This document shows, in pieces, positions 34,350 through 46,058 of a DNA stretch of 64,000 bases. The stretch's first letter is position 1; each line of letters begins with the position of its first letter. This DNA is from Myxococcales bacterium (GTDB lineage: Bacteria; Myxococcota_A; Polyangia; Polyangiales; Polyangiaceae), in the NCBI GenBank assembly GCA_016720545.1, contig JADKKK010000012.1, positions 124,001 to 188,000 of the forward strand. Direction: 5' to 3'. The translations under genes and the position numbers were made by a program. Under the pieces are notes generated by a model. The model was not told the DNA's origin, did no database searches, and worked only from the letters and a program-made list of their open reading frames with translations.

Positions 34350-35804
34350 TCAGAGCTTGTCGAGGACCAGCGCGGCGATGAGGGTGCCTGTCGCGATGAA
34401 GGCGACCACGACGGCCCCCACCACGAGGCCCAGCGTGCGGTTGGCTGCCGCGGAGCCTGCCGGTGCGAGCGCCGTGTTGTCGGGCTCGAGGGCGGCGAGC
34501 CCGCCCAGCTCGGGTCCGTGCGGCGCGGCGGGCGTGCTGGGGGCAGGCGAGGGGGGCAGGCTCGGGATCAGCGGCGCCGCGGTCGAGTTGTGCGCGGGGA
34601 TCGCGCCCAGGGCCTCCGAGATGCTCGCGGCTATCTGCGAGGGCGCGGGGATGCTCGAGTAGGTCGGGGGCAGGCGGATCGTGCCGCCGAGGCCGCTCGA
34701 GCGCGCCGCGGCGGTCGCGCCGAGGCCTGCGTCGAACGCGAGCATCTGGGTCCGCTCGTCCAGGTCCTCCGGCGGAACGGTGTCGCGGTAGGCCGCCGCG
34801 ACGACGTCCGGGCTCACGCCGTCGAGCGCGGCCATGGCGGCGACCGCGCTCGCGAATCGCGACCCCAGGCGCTCGGCGATGAAGGGGGCGATGAACGCCG
34901 CGACGTCGCGCGCGGAGGCCGACAGGCCCGAGAGCCCCATCGCCTGCTCCAGCGCGCGCGCGAGGGCGGCGGTCGTCGAAAAACGTCGGTCGCGGTCGTG
35001 GCTGAGGGCTTGCCCGACCACCGCGCGGACCGGCTCCGGCACGTGCGCCGGGAGCTCGGCCGGGCGCTCCCCGCGAACGAGGCGCTGGAGGGCTGCCACG
35101 TCGCTGCCTCCGTCGAAAGGCCCGCGTCCGGCGAAGAGCTCGTAGAGGACGGCGCCGAGCGCCCAGACGTCGACGCGCCGATCGACGGGGCGGCCGAGGG
35201 CCTGTTCCGGGGCCATGTAGCGGACCTTGCCCTTCAGGTCTCCGGCGCGGGTCTCTTCGGCGAGGCGATCGCGGGCCTTCGCGATCCCGAAGTCGATGAC
35301 CGCGGCGGACCCATTGCTGCGGATGAGGATGTTCTGCGGAGAGACGTCACGGTGCACGACGTGGAGCGGCTCGCCCCCGCTCGCGAGCTCGTGCGCCGCG
35401 TGGAGCCCGGACGCCGCGTCCGCCACGAGTCGCAGGGCGACGCTGATCGGGATCGCCAGGTTCGCCTTGCGGGTGACGTCGGAGAGCCGCGCGAGCGACT
35501 CGCCGTCGATGTACTCCATGACGATGTACGGGTCTTCGGTGGACGTCCCGGTCTCGAGGATGCTCGCGACGTTGGCGTGCTGGATCCCCAGGGCGATGCG
35601 CGCCTCGTCGACGAACATCTCCTGAAACTCGGTGTCGAGCGCGTACTGCGGGAGCAACAGCTTCACCACGACGAGCGGTTCGGCGTGCGACCCCGCCCTA
35701 CGCGCGAGCCACACGATCGCCATGCCGCCCTGCGCGAGCGGGCATAAAAGCTCGTAGTTGCCGAGCCGTAGGCCTGGCTTGACGACGCGCGGGGAGGGAC
35801 GCAC
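34350..35804 (-). CDS. Serine/threonine protein kinase with C-terminal membrane helix
   Basis: A 484-residue Hanks-type kinase. The kinase domain (about 16-285) shows LAQGGMAIVW, the ATP Lys in VVVKLLLPQ, catalytic HRDVSPQNIL, DFGIAKA and MAPEQ; all key residues are present, so it should be active. A ~160-residue linker follows, then a single membrane helix (LGLVVGAVVVAFIATGTLIA) right at the C-terminus, ending two or three residues after the helix. This is a tail-anchored kinase with no extracellular sensor. The start is GTG at 35804. It is convergent with btpA and divergent from the next gene. Confidence 0.9.
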   Translation of the reverse strand: MRPSPRVVKPGLRLGNYELLCPLAQGGMAIVWLARRAGSHAEPLVVVKLLLPQYALDTEFQEMFVDEARIALGIQHANVASILETGTSTEDPYIVMEYIDGESLARLSDVTRKANLAIPISVALRLVADAASGLHAAHELASGGEPLHVVHRDVSPQNILIRSNGSAAVIDFGIAKARDRLAEETRAGDLKGKVRYMAPEQALGRPVDRRVDVWALGAVLYELFAGRGPFDGGSDVAALQRLVRGERPAELPAHVPEPVRAVVGQALSHDRDRRFSTTAALARALEQAMGLSGLSASARDVAAFIAPFIAERLGSRFASAVAAMAALDGVSPDVVAAAYRDTVPPEDLDERTQMLAFDAGLGATAAARSSGLGGTIRLPPTYSSIPAPSQIAASISEALGAIPAHNSTAAPLIPSLPPSPAPSTPAAPHGPELGGLAALEPDNTALAPAGSAAANRTLGLVVGAVVVAFIATGTLIAALVLDKL

Positions 35805-35942
35805 CAGGATGGGCGATTATTGCGCAACTGCGCCCGGCCGCGGGCGAAATACGCCTCGACGCCCCATCGGGCCAACGGACGACGCCCCGCTCGAGGCGCG
35901 GATCGGGCTTCTCACGGGCACGACATCGTCTACTCTCGACGA

Positions 35943-36998
35943 GTGGAAGCGTCTCACCGCTCGCTCTTCGCGGTCCGCGTCGTACGCCCGTACCAGACGG
36001 AGGACGAGTTCCTTCGTGAGGAGGCCTTCGCCCTCACCGCGGCGTCCATCGTGCTCGTTGGCGCGGGACCCCGCACCGACGGCGTGATCCTTCGGTTCGA
36101 AGTCGTGCTCGAGTCCGGGGCGATCATGCTCCGGGGCGAGGGGCGGGTCGCCGGGTACGTCCCCACACCGCTCGGGGAAGGGCTACTGCTCCGCTTCACG
36201 CGCCTCGATCCTCGCTCCAAAGCGCTCGTCGACCGCGCTGCGCCGCGGTCCGCGAACGACCAGGCCGTGATCATCAGCCCCCTGTCGATCCCGCCGCCAC
36301 CTGCGGCGCCCTCTTCACGGCCTGCCAGCGTGCCTCCGTTTCCGACGCGCGACCCGGCCGAGGCGCCCGCTTCGGTGGCGCCGACCGCCGAGGTCCGGCC
36401 TTTGGAGAGCACGCCGGCCGAGTCGGACCCTCGGGAGAGCGTGCTCCCGTCCGACCGTCCGACCACCGAACCCTCGTTTGCGGAGGGCGCGCCTGGGTCC
36501 GACCGTCTGACCATCGAGTCCTCCCCACGGGAGTGTGTGCCTCCGTCCGACCGTCCGACCAGCGAGCTCTTGGAGAGGGCGCCGCCGCCCCGGAGCGTGG
36601 CCCCGCCGAGCGTGTCGCCGTCCCGGAGCATGGCGGCGACCGCGGAGAGCGTCGCGCCGCCCCCCGAGAGCGCGCCTTCGCGGAGCGCGGCGCCGCCCGC
36701 GCCCGCCGTGTTTCCGGGCGACGAGCCCTCGCGCGTCGAGGCGCAGCCCTCGCCCGCCGACGCCTCGCCCGTGGAGGCCGCGTCGGACGCGCCCGCGGTG
36801 TCGCCCTTGGAGCCGCCCCCCGAGGCCGCCTCACGCGCCGCGGACACCTCGCCCCCGCGCGCGCCTGGCGTCCGCTCGACCCGGCCCGCGGACGAGCGCA
36901 CGGCCGCCCTCGACAGGCTCCGCGCGCGGCTGCGCGGGGCAGGCGCTGCCGAGCGCCTCGCGCAGCTCGGCATCCAGGTCCCCGCCACGAAGCGCTGA
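35943..36998 (+). CDS. Protein with PilZ-like N-terminus and Pro/Ser-rich middle
   Basis: About 351 residues. The N-terminal ~90 residues (SLFAVRVVRPYQTEDEFLRE; VILRFEVVLESGAIMLRGEG; GEGLLLRFTRLDPRSKALVD) form a small beta barrel that resembles PilZ-like domains of Myxococcota, but lack the RxxxR c-di-GMP motif, so binding is doubtful. A ~230-residue Pro/Ser/Glu-rich region with an imperfect SDRPT repeat follows, and the end is a short basic helix (ALDRLRARLRGAGAAERL). GTG 35943 is used because the PilZ-like domain begins there. The gene is divergent from the kinase. Confidence 0.55.
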   Translation: MEASHRSLFAVRVVRPYQTEDEFLREEAFALTAASIVLVGAGPRTDGVILRFEVVLESGAIMLRGEGRVAGYVPTPLGEGLLLRFTRLDPRSKALVDRAAPRSANDQAVIISPLSIPPPPAAPSSRPASVPPFPTRDPAEAPASVAPTAEVRPLESTPAESDPRESVLPSDRPTTEPSFAEGAPGSDRLTIESSPRECVPPSDRPTSELLERAPPPRSVAPPSVSPSRSMAATAESVAPPPESAPSRSAAPPAPAVFPGDEPSRVEAQPSPADASPVEAASDAPAVSPLEPPPEAASRAADTSPPRAPGVRSTRPADERTAALDRLRARLRGAGAAERLAQLGIQVPATKR

Positions 36999-37129
36999 GC
37001 CTGCGGTGGCTCGGCCGAGAGTTGGGCACCCTAGGCGTCCCAGACGTGCCCGGAGACATGCGCGCGCGGGACCGGCTCGTGCTCGCGCGAGCCCGGCGGA
37101 CCGCCGCGGGCGCGTGGTAGTGTCACCCC

Positions 37130-38464
37130 ATGGCCGAGATCGCCCCGCTCACACCCCTCTGCTACGACCGCCGCGCGCCGCTCGAGCGCCTGGTCGCGCC
37201 GCCCTACGACGTCATCTCTCCGGAGGGGCGTGAGGCGCTCGCCGCGCAGGATCCGAACAACGTCGTGCACCTGATCCTGCCGGAGGGCGAGGGGGACACT
37301 CGCTACGGCCACGCCGCCACGCACCTCGCGGAAATGCGCGCGACCGGCGCGCTGGTGCGGGACGAGGAGCCTGGGTACTTCCGCTATGATCAGACCTTTC
37401 GTCCCCCGGGGGCGCCGGCGGGCGCGCCGACGCTGACGCGCACCGGCTTCCTCGCCGCGGTGCGGCTCTCGCCGTTCTCCGACCGCGTCGTGCTGCCCCA
37501 CGAGCGCACACTGTCCGGGCCGAAGGTCGATCGGCTCAAGCTCTTCCGCGCCACGCGCACGAACCTGAGCCCCGGGTTCATGCTCTACCGCGATCCCGAG
37601 CGCGCGCTCGACGAGCACCTCGCCCAGGCCCGCCCGCTCGCGGAGCTCACCACCGATGATGGCGTGGTGCACCGGCTCTCCAAGATCACAGGCCCGTCGG
37701 CGCTCCGCGCGATCACGAGGCAGGTCGCGCAGAGCTCGCTCCTCATCGCAGACGGCCACCATCGCTACGAGACGGCCGTCGCCTACGCGGCCGAGATCGC
37801 GAGCCAGAACCCAGGTGCGCCGGACCGCGCCGAGTTCCGCTACTTCATGGCCTTCCTCGCGAACGGCGACGACCCGAACCTCGTCGTATTCCCCACGCAC
37901 CGCCACGCGCACGATCTGTCGGGCTTCTCCTTCGACGCGCTGCTCGCGGGGGCCGGGACGCGCGGGCTGTTCGACGTGACCGTGTTGGGGGTCGGGGCTA
38001 CCGCCGACTCGCTGCTCGCGCGCCTGACGCACGCCGGCGAGCGCGCGCCGAGCTTCGTGGCGTGCGCGCCCGACGGCCGCGCCGCGCTGCTCTCCCTCCG
38101 ACCCACCGCAGACCTCGCCGACCACCCGACCCTCGGCGCGCAGGTCGAGCCCTTGCGCCGCTCGGATGTGGCGCTCCTCCACGGCGCGATCCTGGAGGAC
38201 CTGTGCGGGATCACGAAGGAGGCGCAGGCGGCGAAGACCAACCTCTACTACGTGCAAGACGCCGGGCAGGCCCTCGCCGAGGTGCGCGGCGGCCGCGGCG
38301 ACGTCCTCTTCCTCATGAACGCGACGCCCACCCGGGTCGTGCGCGAGATCGCCGAGGCCGGGGAGGTCATGCCGCAGAAGAGCACCTTCTTCTACCCGAA
38401 GGTCCTCACCGGCCTCACGATCCACACCCTCGAGCCCGGGCGCACGGTCGCGGCCATGCCCTGA
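37130..38464 (+). CDS. DUF1015 family protein
   Basis: A 444-residue protein of the conserved DUF1015 family. It has the family start VAPPYDVISPEGREAL, a middle block LPHERTLSGPKVDRLKLF, and the hallmark SSLLIADGHHRYETAVAY with a likely metal- or phosphate-binding HH pair, plus FLMNATPTRVVREIAEAGEV near the end. The family often lies near serine biosynthesis genes but its reaction is not settled; none are here. It has no signal peptide. The ATG at 37130 is the only sensible start. Confidence 0.82.
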   Translation: MAEIAPLTPLCYDRRAPLERLVAPPYDVISPEGREALAAQDPNNVVHLILPEGEGDTRYGHAATHLAEMRATGALVRDEEPGYFRYDQTFRPPGAPAGAPTLTRTGFLAAVRLSPFSDRVVLPHERTLSGPKVDRLKLFRATRTNLSPGFMLYRDPERALDEHLAQARPLAELTTDDGVVHRLSKITGPSALRAITRQVAQSSLLIADGHHRYETAVAYAAEIASQNPGAPDRAEFRYFMAFLANGDDPNLVVFPTHRHAHDLSGFSFDALLAGAGTRGLFDVTVLGVGATADSLLARLTHAGERAPSFVACAPDGRAALLSLRPTADLADHPTLGAQVEPLRRSDVALLHGAILEDLCGITKEAQAAKTNLYYVQDAGQALAEVRGGRGDVLFLMNATPTRVVREIAEAGEVMPQKSTFFYPKVLTGLTIHTLEPGRTVAAMP

Positions 38465-38600
38465 GGCTGAGCCTTCGGAGCGCGGCGAGCGCGTCACCGC
38501 GACTCCCGCCACACCCGGTCTTCGGCGATCGGCGCGAGCATTTTTCGAGCGGGTCCTTACGTTCCTCGGGTCCGCGCCGAGCGCTCAGGCAACCCTTGGA

Positions 38601-38631
38601 TTCCCTTGATCTCCCGTTGGGATCAAGGGAA
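38601..38631. promoter_or_regulatory. Perfect 11-bp inverted repeat upstream of lon
   Basis: TTCCCTTGATC (38601-38611) and GATCAAGGGAA (38621-38631) are exact reverse complements with a 9-nt spacer. It lies 62 nt before the lon ATG and 136 nt after the DUF1015 stop. The arm-N9-arm plan is that of heat-shock operators (CIRCE), but the sequence is not CIRCE. A T run 12 nt further (38643-38649) is too distant for a normal terminator. Confidence 0.6.
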
Positions 38632-38692
38632 CATCGAGCCCGCTTTTTTATTCATCACGGCGGCCGGTGCTGCCCGGAAGGTCACCCACATC

Positions 38693-41128
<2,436 letters not shown>

Positions 41129-41279
41129 CCGCCGCCCTTCCCACGCCCCCGGCGCTCCTCGTTCACGCGGGGGGCGCCGGCGCGCGTTTGTCGACGTGAC
41201 GCTCGAGTAATATGTGTAAAGTACACGTGGGGCGGAGATCCGCCAGTGGGCGCGCCCGCGTCTGGTAGCGTACGGTCTC

Positions 41280-42581
41280 ATGACGACAGGCGTGGGCATG
41301 CTCGGGTGCGGGACGGTGGGCGGTGGTGTGGCGCGCTTGCTCGAGGAGCGCGCGACGGAGCTCGCGGCGCGGGCAGGCGGGCCGCTGCGGCTCGCCGCGG
41401 TGGCGGTGCGCGATCTAACCAAGGCGCGGGGGCCCGGGCTCGCCGGCGCGCGCCTCACGGCCTCGCCGGCAGAGGTCGTCCGGGATCCGGAGGTCCAGAT
41501 CGTGGTCGAGCTCATGGGCGGCGCCGAGCCCGCGCGCGCGCTCGTGCTCGAGGCTCTCGCCGCGGGCAAGGCCGTCATCACCGCGAACAAGCTGCTCCTC
41601 GCGCACCACGGCCCGGAGCTCTTCGCGCGCGCGCGCGAGGTCGGCGTGGACCTCGCGTTCGAGGGCGCGGTGGGGGGCGGCATCCCGGTCGTCCGCACGC
41701 TCCGCGACGCCCTCGCGTCTGACCGCGTGCGGCGGCTCTCGGGCATCCTGAACGGCACCTCGAACTACGTGCTCACCCGCATGCAACGCGAGGGGCTCTC
41801 GTTCGACGAGGTGCTGGGCGCCGCGCAGCGCCTCGGGTATGCCGAGGCCGAGCCCTCGCTCGACGTCGACGGGCACGACGCCGCGCACAAGCTCGTGGTC
41901 CTCGCGGCGCTCGCCTTCGGCGCGGACCTGCCGCCGGGTGATGTGCCTACCTCGGGCCTGCGTGCGCTCGGGCCCATCGATCACGCCGCGGCGGAGCGCT
42001 TCGGCTACGTCATCAAGCCCCTCGCGGTCGCGGAGGCCTGCGACGACGCGGCGATCGCCATGCGCGTGGGCCCCACGCTCGTCCCGCGCGAGGGCCTCCT
42101 CGCGGGAGTGGGCGGCGTGCTCAACGCGGTGCTGGTGGAGGGCGAGGCCCTCGGGCCTTGCCTGCTGTCGGGCCCGGGCGCAGGTGCCGGGCCGACCGCC
42201 GTGAGCGTCGTGGCGGATCTGCTCGACGTGGCCGCAGCGCGCAAGATCGGCGCGGCCGGGCGCCTCACCGCGGCGGTTCGCACCGCGCCCGCTCGGGTGC
42301 GCGATCCGGGGCTCGCGCACGCCCCGTTCTACCTCCGCTTCGTCGTGCGCGACGAGCCCGGCGTCCTCGGCTGCATCACGACGTCGCTCGGGCGCGCGGG
42401 AGTCTCCATTCGTGAGCTGTTCCAGCAGGCGCAGCGCCCCGTCGACGGGGCCGAGCCCCCGGTCGACGTCGTGATGCTCACGCACCCAGCAACGCATGCG
42501 CGCCTCGCCTCCGCCGTGCGAGAGCTCGACGGCGAGGGCTTCGCGGTCGAGCCGGCGCGCGTGCTCCCGGTCGCGCCGTAG
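41280..42581 (+). CDS. hom: Homoserine dehydrogenase
   Basis: A 433-residue NAD(P)-dependent homoserine dehydrogenase reducing aspartate semialdehyde to homoserine for Met/Thr/Ile synthesis. The Rossmann motif is GMLGCGTVGGGV, followed by VVELMGGAEPAR and VITANKLLLAHHG with the catalytic Lys, then the signature ILNGTSNYVLTRM and GYAEAEPSLDVDGHDAAHKL. A C-terminal ACT domain (YLRFVVRDEPGVLGCITTSL) suggests threonine feedback inhibition. A 150-nt gap after lon contains TAATAT (41208) and a small palindrome GTGTA-AAG-TACAC (41214-41226), possible promoter elements. Confidence 0.95.
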   Translation: MTTGVGMLGCGTVGGGVARLLEERATELAARAGGPLRLAAVAVRDLTKARGPGLAGARLTASPAEVVRDPEVQIVVELMGGAEPARALVLEALAAGKAVITANKLLLAHHGPELFARAREVGVDLAFEGAVGGGIPVVRTLRDALASDRVRRLSGILNGTSNYVLTRMQREGLSFDEVLGAAQRLGYAEAEPSLDVDGHDAAHKLVVLAALAFGADLPPGDVPTSGLRALGPIDHAAAERFGYVIKPLAVAEACDDAAIAMRVGPTLVPREGLLAGVGGVLNAVLVEGEALGPCLLSGPGAGAGPTAVSVVADLLDVAAARKIGAAGRLTAAVRTAPARVRDPGLAHAPFYLRFVVRDEPGVLGCITTSLGRAGVSIRELFQQAQRPVDGAEPPVDVVMLTHPATHARLASAVRELDGEGFAVEPARVLPVAP

Positions 42582-42604
42582 CGCGTCGACGACACCGCGC
42601 AGGC

Positions 42605-44086
42605 TCAGGAAGGAGCGAGCCGCCCGGCGCCCGTGATCACCCGCTCGCGGGCCCGGCGACACGAGGCGACGAGGGCCTTCGTCGCCTCGCTCTGCGCGAG
42701 GGAAGCCCCCTCGATGTCGCGCGCGAGGGTGAGCTCCGCGGGGCCGAGCGCGGCCCCGGCGACGTAACCGTCGGGGAGCGGCTCGCCCTCCTGCACGATG
42801 AGCCCCACCGGTCCCTCGCCCCGAACGCGCCGCGCGACGAGCGGTCGTCCCGGCACGCTCTCTTTCCCGGCGCCCGCCTCGTCGCCGAACTTCATGTTCG
42901 GGGTCGGGCCCGATTGCGAGAGCTTGTAGACTGCAGCGACCCGATCCCGGGTGAGCGCGCGGTTCGTGGTCTGCGCGACGAGGAAGCCGCCGTAGCCGTA
43001 GAACTGCGTGTCCGCCGGGACGCCGAGCTCGCGCCGCAGGTCCTCGAAGCGCTGCGTGAGCGGGAGATCGAAGCTGTCCTCGAGGATGTGCACAGGCCGC
43101 AGCCCGAGCTCGCGCCCGAGGCGGACGACCTCGCGGTACTGGGCCTCCTTGTCGCCCGAGTCGTAGCGCACGCTGTCGCCGGCGTCGGGCGCCTCGGCCA
43201 TGACGCGCAGCGCGGCGGGCAGCCCCGACCGGAGCGTGTCGAACGTGTCGAGCAGGAAGCTCGAGCGGCCCGGCCGTCGATCGCGCATGGCGCGGAAGGC
43301 GTCCTCGTCGGTGCCGAAGCGCTGCACGTGCTCGTGGCCCATGGTGCCCACCGGCTCGAGCCCGAGCTCTCGCGCGAGCAGGGCGTGGCTCGTGCGTCGG
43401 AGCCCTGCCTCCTTGGCGGCCCGGAGGGCGACGCGGTGCTGCGCCACGCAGGTCGCCGCCCGCAGCCCTACCTCGAAGAAGCGACCGTCCGTGATGCGCA
43501 CGAGGTCGCGGACCCGGCCCGCCACGCGCTCGGCGTAGGCCGCCTCGTCGACGGCGAGCTTCGGCGCGGCCACGCCGACGGCGTCGAGCGTCTCGCCCAC
43601 CAGGTCGCGCTCCGCCTCGCAGGTGAGCACGCCGAGCTCGCGTGCCAGCGCGTCGGGCGAGGCGAGCGAGGCGAGCGAGGTAAGCGCGAGGGTCGCGACT
43701 TGCACTCGGAAGCTCGCCTGCAAGAGCAGCGGCTCGAGCCAGGACACGAGCGCCGACGGCCCCGTGATGGTGAGCCAGGGCTCGCGTGGGAGAAACCACG
43801 CGCCCTGCGGCAGCGCGCGCACGGTGAGCGCCTCGCGCGCGACGATGGCCGCCTTGAAGCCCGCGCCCATGTCGTAGCCGTGCTCTGCGAGGTAAGCGTA
43901 GTCGCCCTGCTCCACCGAGGGGAGGAGGCGCGCGACGAGGGCGTGGGCGTCGAACGGCACGACCTGCGGTCCGCCGCGGCGGTGAGACAGGTAGAAGGTC
44001 TCGGTGCGGAGCGGATACCCCGCCTCGGCCATGCTGAACTTGTAGCCGTCGGAGGTGAGGATGGAGGGCCCAGCGGGGGTCGTCAT
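42605..44086 (-). CDS. pncB: Nicotinate phosphoribosyltransferase
   Basis: A 493-residue enzyme forming nicotinate mononucleotide from nicotinate and PRPP in NAD salvage. It shows ILTSDGYKFSMAEAGYP, FFEVGLRAA, the GTMGHEHVQRFGTDEDAF block, SFLLDTFDTLRSGLP, VRYDSGDK and the TNMKFG-like TPNMKFGDE phosphate-loop region. The ATG at 44086 lacks a Shine-Dalgarno but the upstream promoter predicts a nearly leaderless transcript. The frame extends to 44122, but that part would lie in the promoter. The gene is convergent with hom. Confidence 0.88.
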   Translation of the reverse strand: MTTPAGPSILTSDGYKFSMAEAGYPLRTETFYLSHRRGGPQVVPFDAHALVARLLPSVEQGDYAYLAEHGYDMGAGFKAAIVAREALTVRALPQGAWFLPREPWLTITGPSALVSWLEPLLLQASFRVQVATLALTSLASLASPDALARELGVLTCEAERDLVGETLDAVGVAAPKLAVDEAAYAERVAGRVRDLVRITDGRFFEVGLRAATCVAQHRVALRAAKEAGLRRTSHALLARELGLEPVGTMGHEHVQRFGTDEDAFRAMRDRRPGRSSFLLDTFDTLRSGLPAALRVMAEAPDAGDSVRYDSGDKEAQYREVVRLGRELGLRPVHILEDSFDLPLTQRFEDLRRELGVPADTQFYGYGGFLVAQTTNRALTRDRVAAVYKLSQSGPTPNMKFGDEAGAGKESVPGRPLVARRVRGEGPVGLIVQEGEPLPDGYVAGAALGPAELTLARDIEGASLAQSEATKALVASCRRARERVITGAGRLAPS

Positions 44087-44094
44087 GGGGAGAG

Positions 44095-44131
44095 AAGATA
44101 GGAACACCCAAAAGAGTGTCAAGTACTCTTT
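44095..44131 (-). promoter_or_regulatory. pncB promoter overlapped by an operator-like palindrome
   Basis: On the minus strand TTGACA (44122-44117), a 16-nt spacer and TATCTT (44100-44095) form a good sigma-70 promoter, with a start near 44088. A perfect 7-bp inverted repeat AAAGAGT-N7-ACTCTTT (44111-44131) covers the -35 box, a position suited to a repressor. Confidence 0.6.
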
Positions 44132-44164
44132 CTCTCGATTCGCTCGTACGACGCGCCGAGCCTG

Positions 44165-44992
44165 CTACAGGTCGATGGCCTCGACGTCGACCGCGGCCTC
44201 GCCCAGGAACCGCTCGGCCTGGGCGCCGAAGGAGCGCGGCAGGTCGGTGACGAGGAGCCGCACCGTGCCGAGGCGGTCCTCAGGCCGCGTCAAGCCGCGG
44301 GCCGAGAGGAACGCGGCGGTGTCCTCCGCGGTGGCCTCCGCGCTGTCGACGACGGCGACGTGGGGGCCGATCGCCTCGCGGGTGCCCTCCTCGATGACTC
44401 CCCGGAGGAGCGGGTAGTGCGTGCACCCGAGGACGACCACGTCGACGCCGGCGCGCGCGAGCGGCGCGAGGTACCGCTCCACGGCGAGGCGCGGGACCTC
44501 TCCCGTGGTCCAGCCCTCCTCGGCGAGGGGCACGAGCAGAGGCGCGGCCTGCGCCGTGGTCTCTGCGCGCGTGGAGAGCGCCGACACGGCCCGCGGGTAG
44601 GCCCCAGACGCGACCGTCCCGAGCGTCGCGAGCACTCCGATGCGGTGGCTCCGCGTAGCCCGCACCGCGGCGCGAGCGCCGGGCTCGATCACCCCGAGCA
44701 CCGGCAGATCGAGCTCGATACGGAGCCGCTCGGGCGCGACCGCGCTCACCGTGTTGCAGGCGATGACGATGGCCTTCACGCCACGGCCCACGAGGTGGCG
44801 CGCGCACCCGAGCGCGTAACGCACCACGGTGTCGGGGCCCTTCGTGCCGTAAGGCACGCGCGCCGTGTCGCCGAGGTACACGATGTCCTCGTAGGGCAGG
44901 GCGGCCCGCAGCGCGCGGACGACCGTGAGCCCGCCGAGCCCCGAGTCGAACACGCCAAGCGGGGCGGCGCGGCGCTGATCGCGGTCGCTCAC
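44165..44992 (-). CDS. murI: Glutamate racemase
   Basis: A 275-residue cofactor-independent racemase making D-glutamate for peptidoglycan. The two catalytic cysteines are in IACNTVSA (C79) and LGCTHYPLL (C190), with FDSGLGGLTV (Asp16) and YLGDTARVPYG at the N-terminus. GTG 44992 is chosen; the open frame continues upstream to 45166 but without homology. It lies 78 nt upstream of pncB on the same strand but pncB has its own promoter in the gap. Confidence 0.93.
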   Translation of the reverse strand: MSDRDQRRAAPLGVFDSGLGGLTVVRALRAALPYEDIVYLGDTARVPYGTKGPDTVVRYALGCARHLVGRGVKAIVIACNTVSAVAPERLRIELDLPVLGVIEPGARAAVRATRSHRIGVLATLGTVASGAYPRAVSALSTRAETTAQAAPLLVPLAEEGWTTGEVPRLAVERYLAPLARAGVDVVVLGCTHYPLLRGVIEEGTREAIGPHVAVVDSAEATAEDTAAFLSARGLTRPEDRLGTVRLLVTDLPRSFGAQAERFLGEAAVDVEAIDL

Positions 44993-45071
44993 GCCGGCCG
45001 GCTCGCGCGCGCGGGACCGAGCGCGTGCGCTCGCTGAGCGGGTTGAGCTGCGGGCTGAGCTGCTGAGCGAG

Positions 45072-45944
45072 CTAGTTGAGCCACCGCTTGTCCTTCGGGG
45101 CCTTCTTGCCTTCGGGATCGTCCTCGAGCCCGCCATACACGACGCGCAGCGCCGGGGCTTTGCCACCCTTGCCCTTGCCCCCCTTTTCCACCGGCCGGGC
45201 GGTCGCGTCGTCGTCGAGCAGCGACTCGACCGTGAGCACCGGGCCCCTCTTCCGCATGACGCCGAGCCTGGCGCGAAGGAAGAGGCGCCGCACCGGCGAC
45301 GGCGTGCCGCCGAGCAACATTCCCACGAGGGCGCCGCCGAACGGAGCCACGACGCCTTCGGGCTGGCTCTGCGTGTACACGAGGCCGAGCGCGCAGAATC
45401 CGAGGGTCACCCAGATGAGCCTCGTGCCCGTGACCGGCAGGAAGAAGAAGAGCCGGATCTGCGCCGTGGGGTTCTCGCGGCCCCACGCGACGGCGGTGGC
45501 CACCAGCGCGGCCTCGGGCCCGAAGAGCGCGTCGCCACGCAGGACGGCGCTCGACGGGAAGACCTGCGCGAGCCCCCACGCGAGCAGGTTGCCGGTCACC
45601 ACCGCGATGAGGAGCAGTCGGAGGAGGCGCGCGCCGCCCCAGCGACGCTCGAGGTCGGCGCCAAGGAAGTAGAGCCCGAGCAGCGTGAAGAGGGTGTGGC
45701 TGATGCCGATGGGGCTCGTCAGCAGGCCGCTCGTGACGATGCGCCACGGCTCCATGTAGAATGCACGTTGTCCGGCGTCGAAGGTGAGCAGACCGAAGAG
45801 CTCGACCCCGCGCGGCGGACCGGGGATCCAGTGAACGACGAGCGCGGAGACGACCGACATCGCCGCGAGCACGACCAACATGGCCCGCAGCGCCTTGCCG
45901 GGTCTGGGGAGCGCGATGCCGAGCTGGGAGGGTTCCGCTGCCAT
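45072..45944 (-). CDS. Rhomboid-fold membrane protein lacking catalytic residues
   Basis: A 290-residue polytopic protein with about six membrane helices and the rhomboid/Der1-like plan: WRIVTSGLLT, a GISHTLFTLLGLYFLG segment, and GGALVGMLLGG in the sixth helix. The catalytic GxSG serine is replaced (FGPEAA) and the helix-6 histidine that precedes GGALVG is Pro (APFGGALVG), so it cannot act as a serine protease of this type. A hydrophilic Lys/Gly-rich tail of ~75 residues ends the protein. The ATG at 45944 is preferred over the longer frame to 46043. It may act as a pseudoprotease in membrane-protein handling; this is inferred. Confidence 0.75.
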   Translation of the reverse strand: MAAEPSQLGIALPRPGKALRAMLVVLAAMSVVSALVVHWIPGPPRGVELFGLLTFDAGQRAFYMEPWRIVTSGLLTSPIGISHTLFTLLGLYFLGADLERRWGGARLLRLLLIAVVTGNLLAWGLAQVFPSSAVLRGDALFGPEAALVATAVAWGRENPTAQIRLFFFLPVTGTRLIWVTLGFCALGLVYTQSQPEGVVAPFGGALVGMLLGGTPSPVRRLFLRARLGVMRKRGPVLTVESLLDDDATARPVEKGGKGKGGKAPALRVVYGGLEDDPEGKKAPKDKRWLN

Positions 45945-46058
45945 GCGTTCTCGGAGCGTAGCAAACGCGCGACGGCGCGACGAGCGGGGCGAGCGGGGGA
46001 ACGTAGGGCCGCTCGCAGCGCTCGCCCGGGCGCGGACCCGCACGCGCCCACAGCGGAG

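Noticed and set aside
38601..38631. CIRCE or HAIR element, or terminator of the upstream gene
   Set aside because: The arms do not match CIRCE (TTAGCACTC) or HAIR (CTTGAGT), and the T run is 12 nt away, too far for an intrinsic terminator. It is kept as an unassigned inverted repeat.
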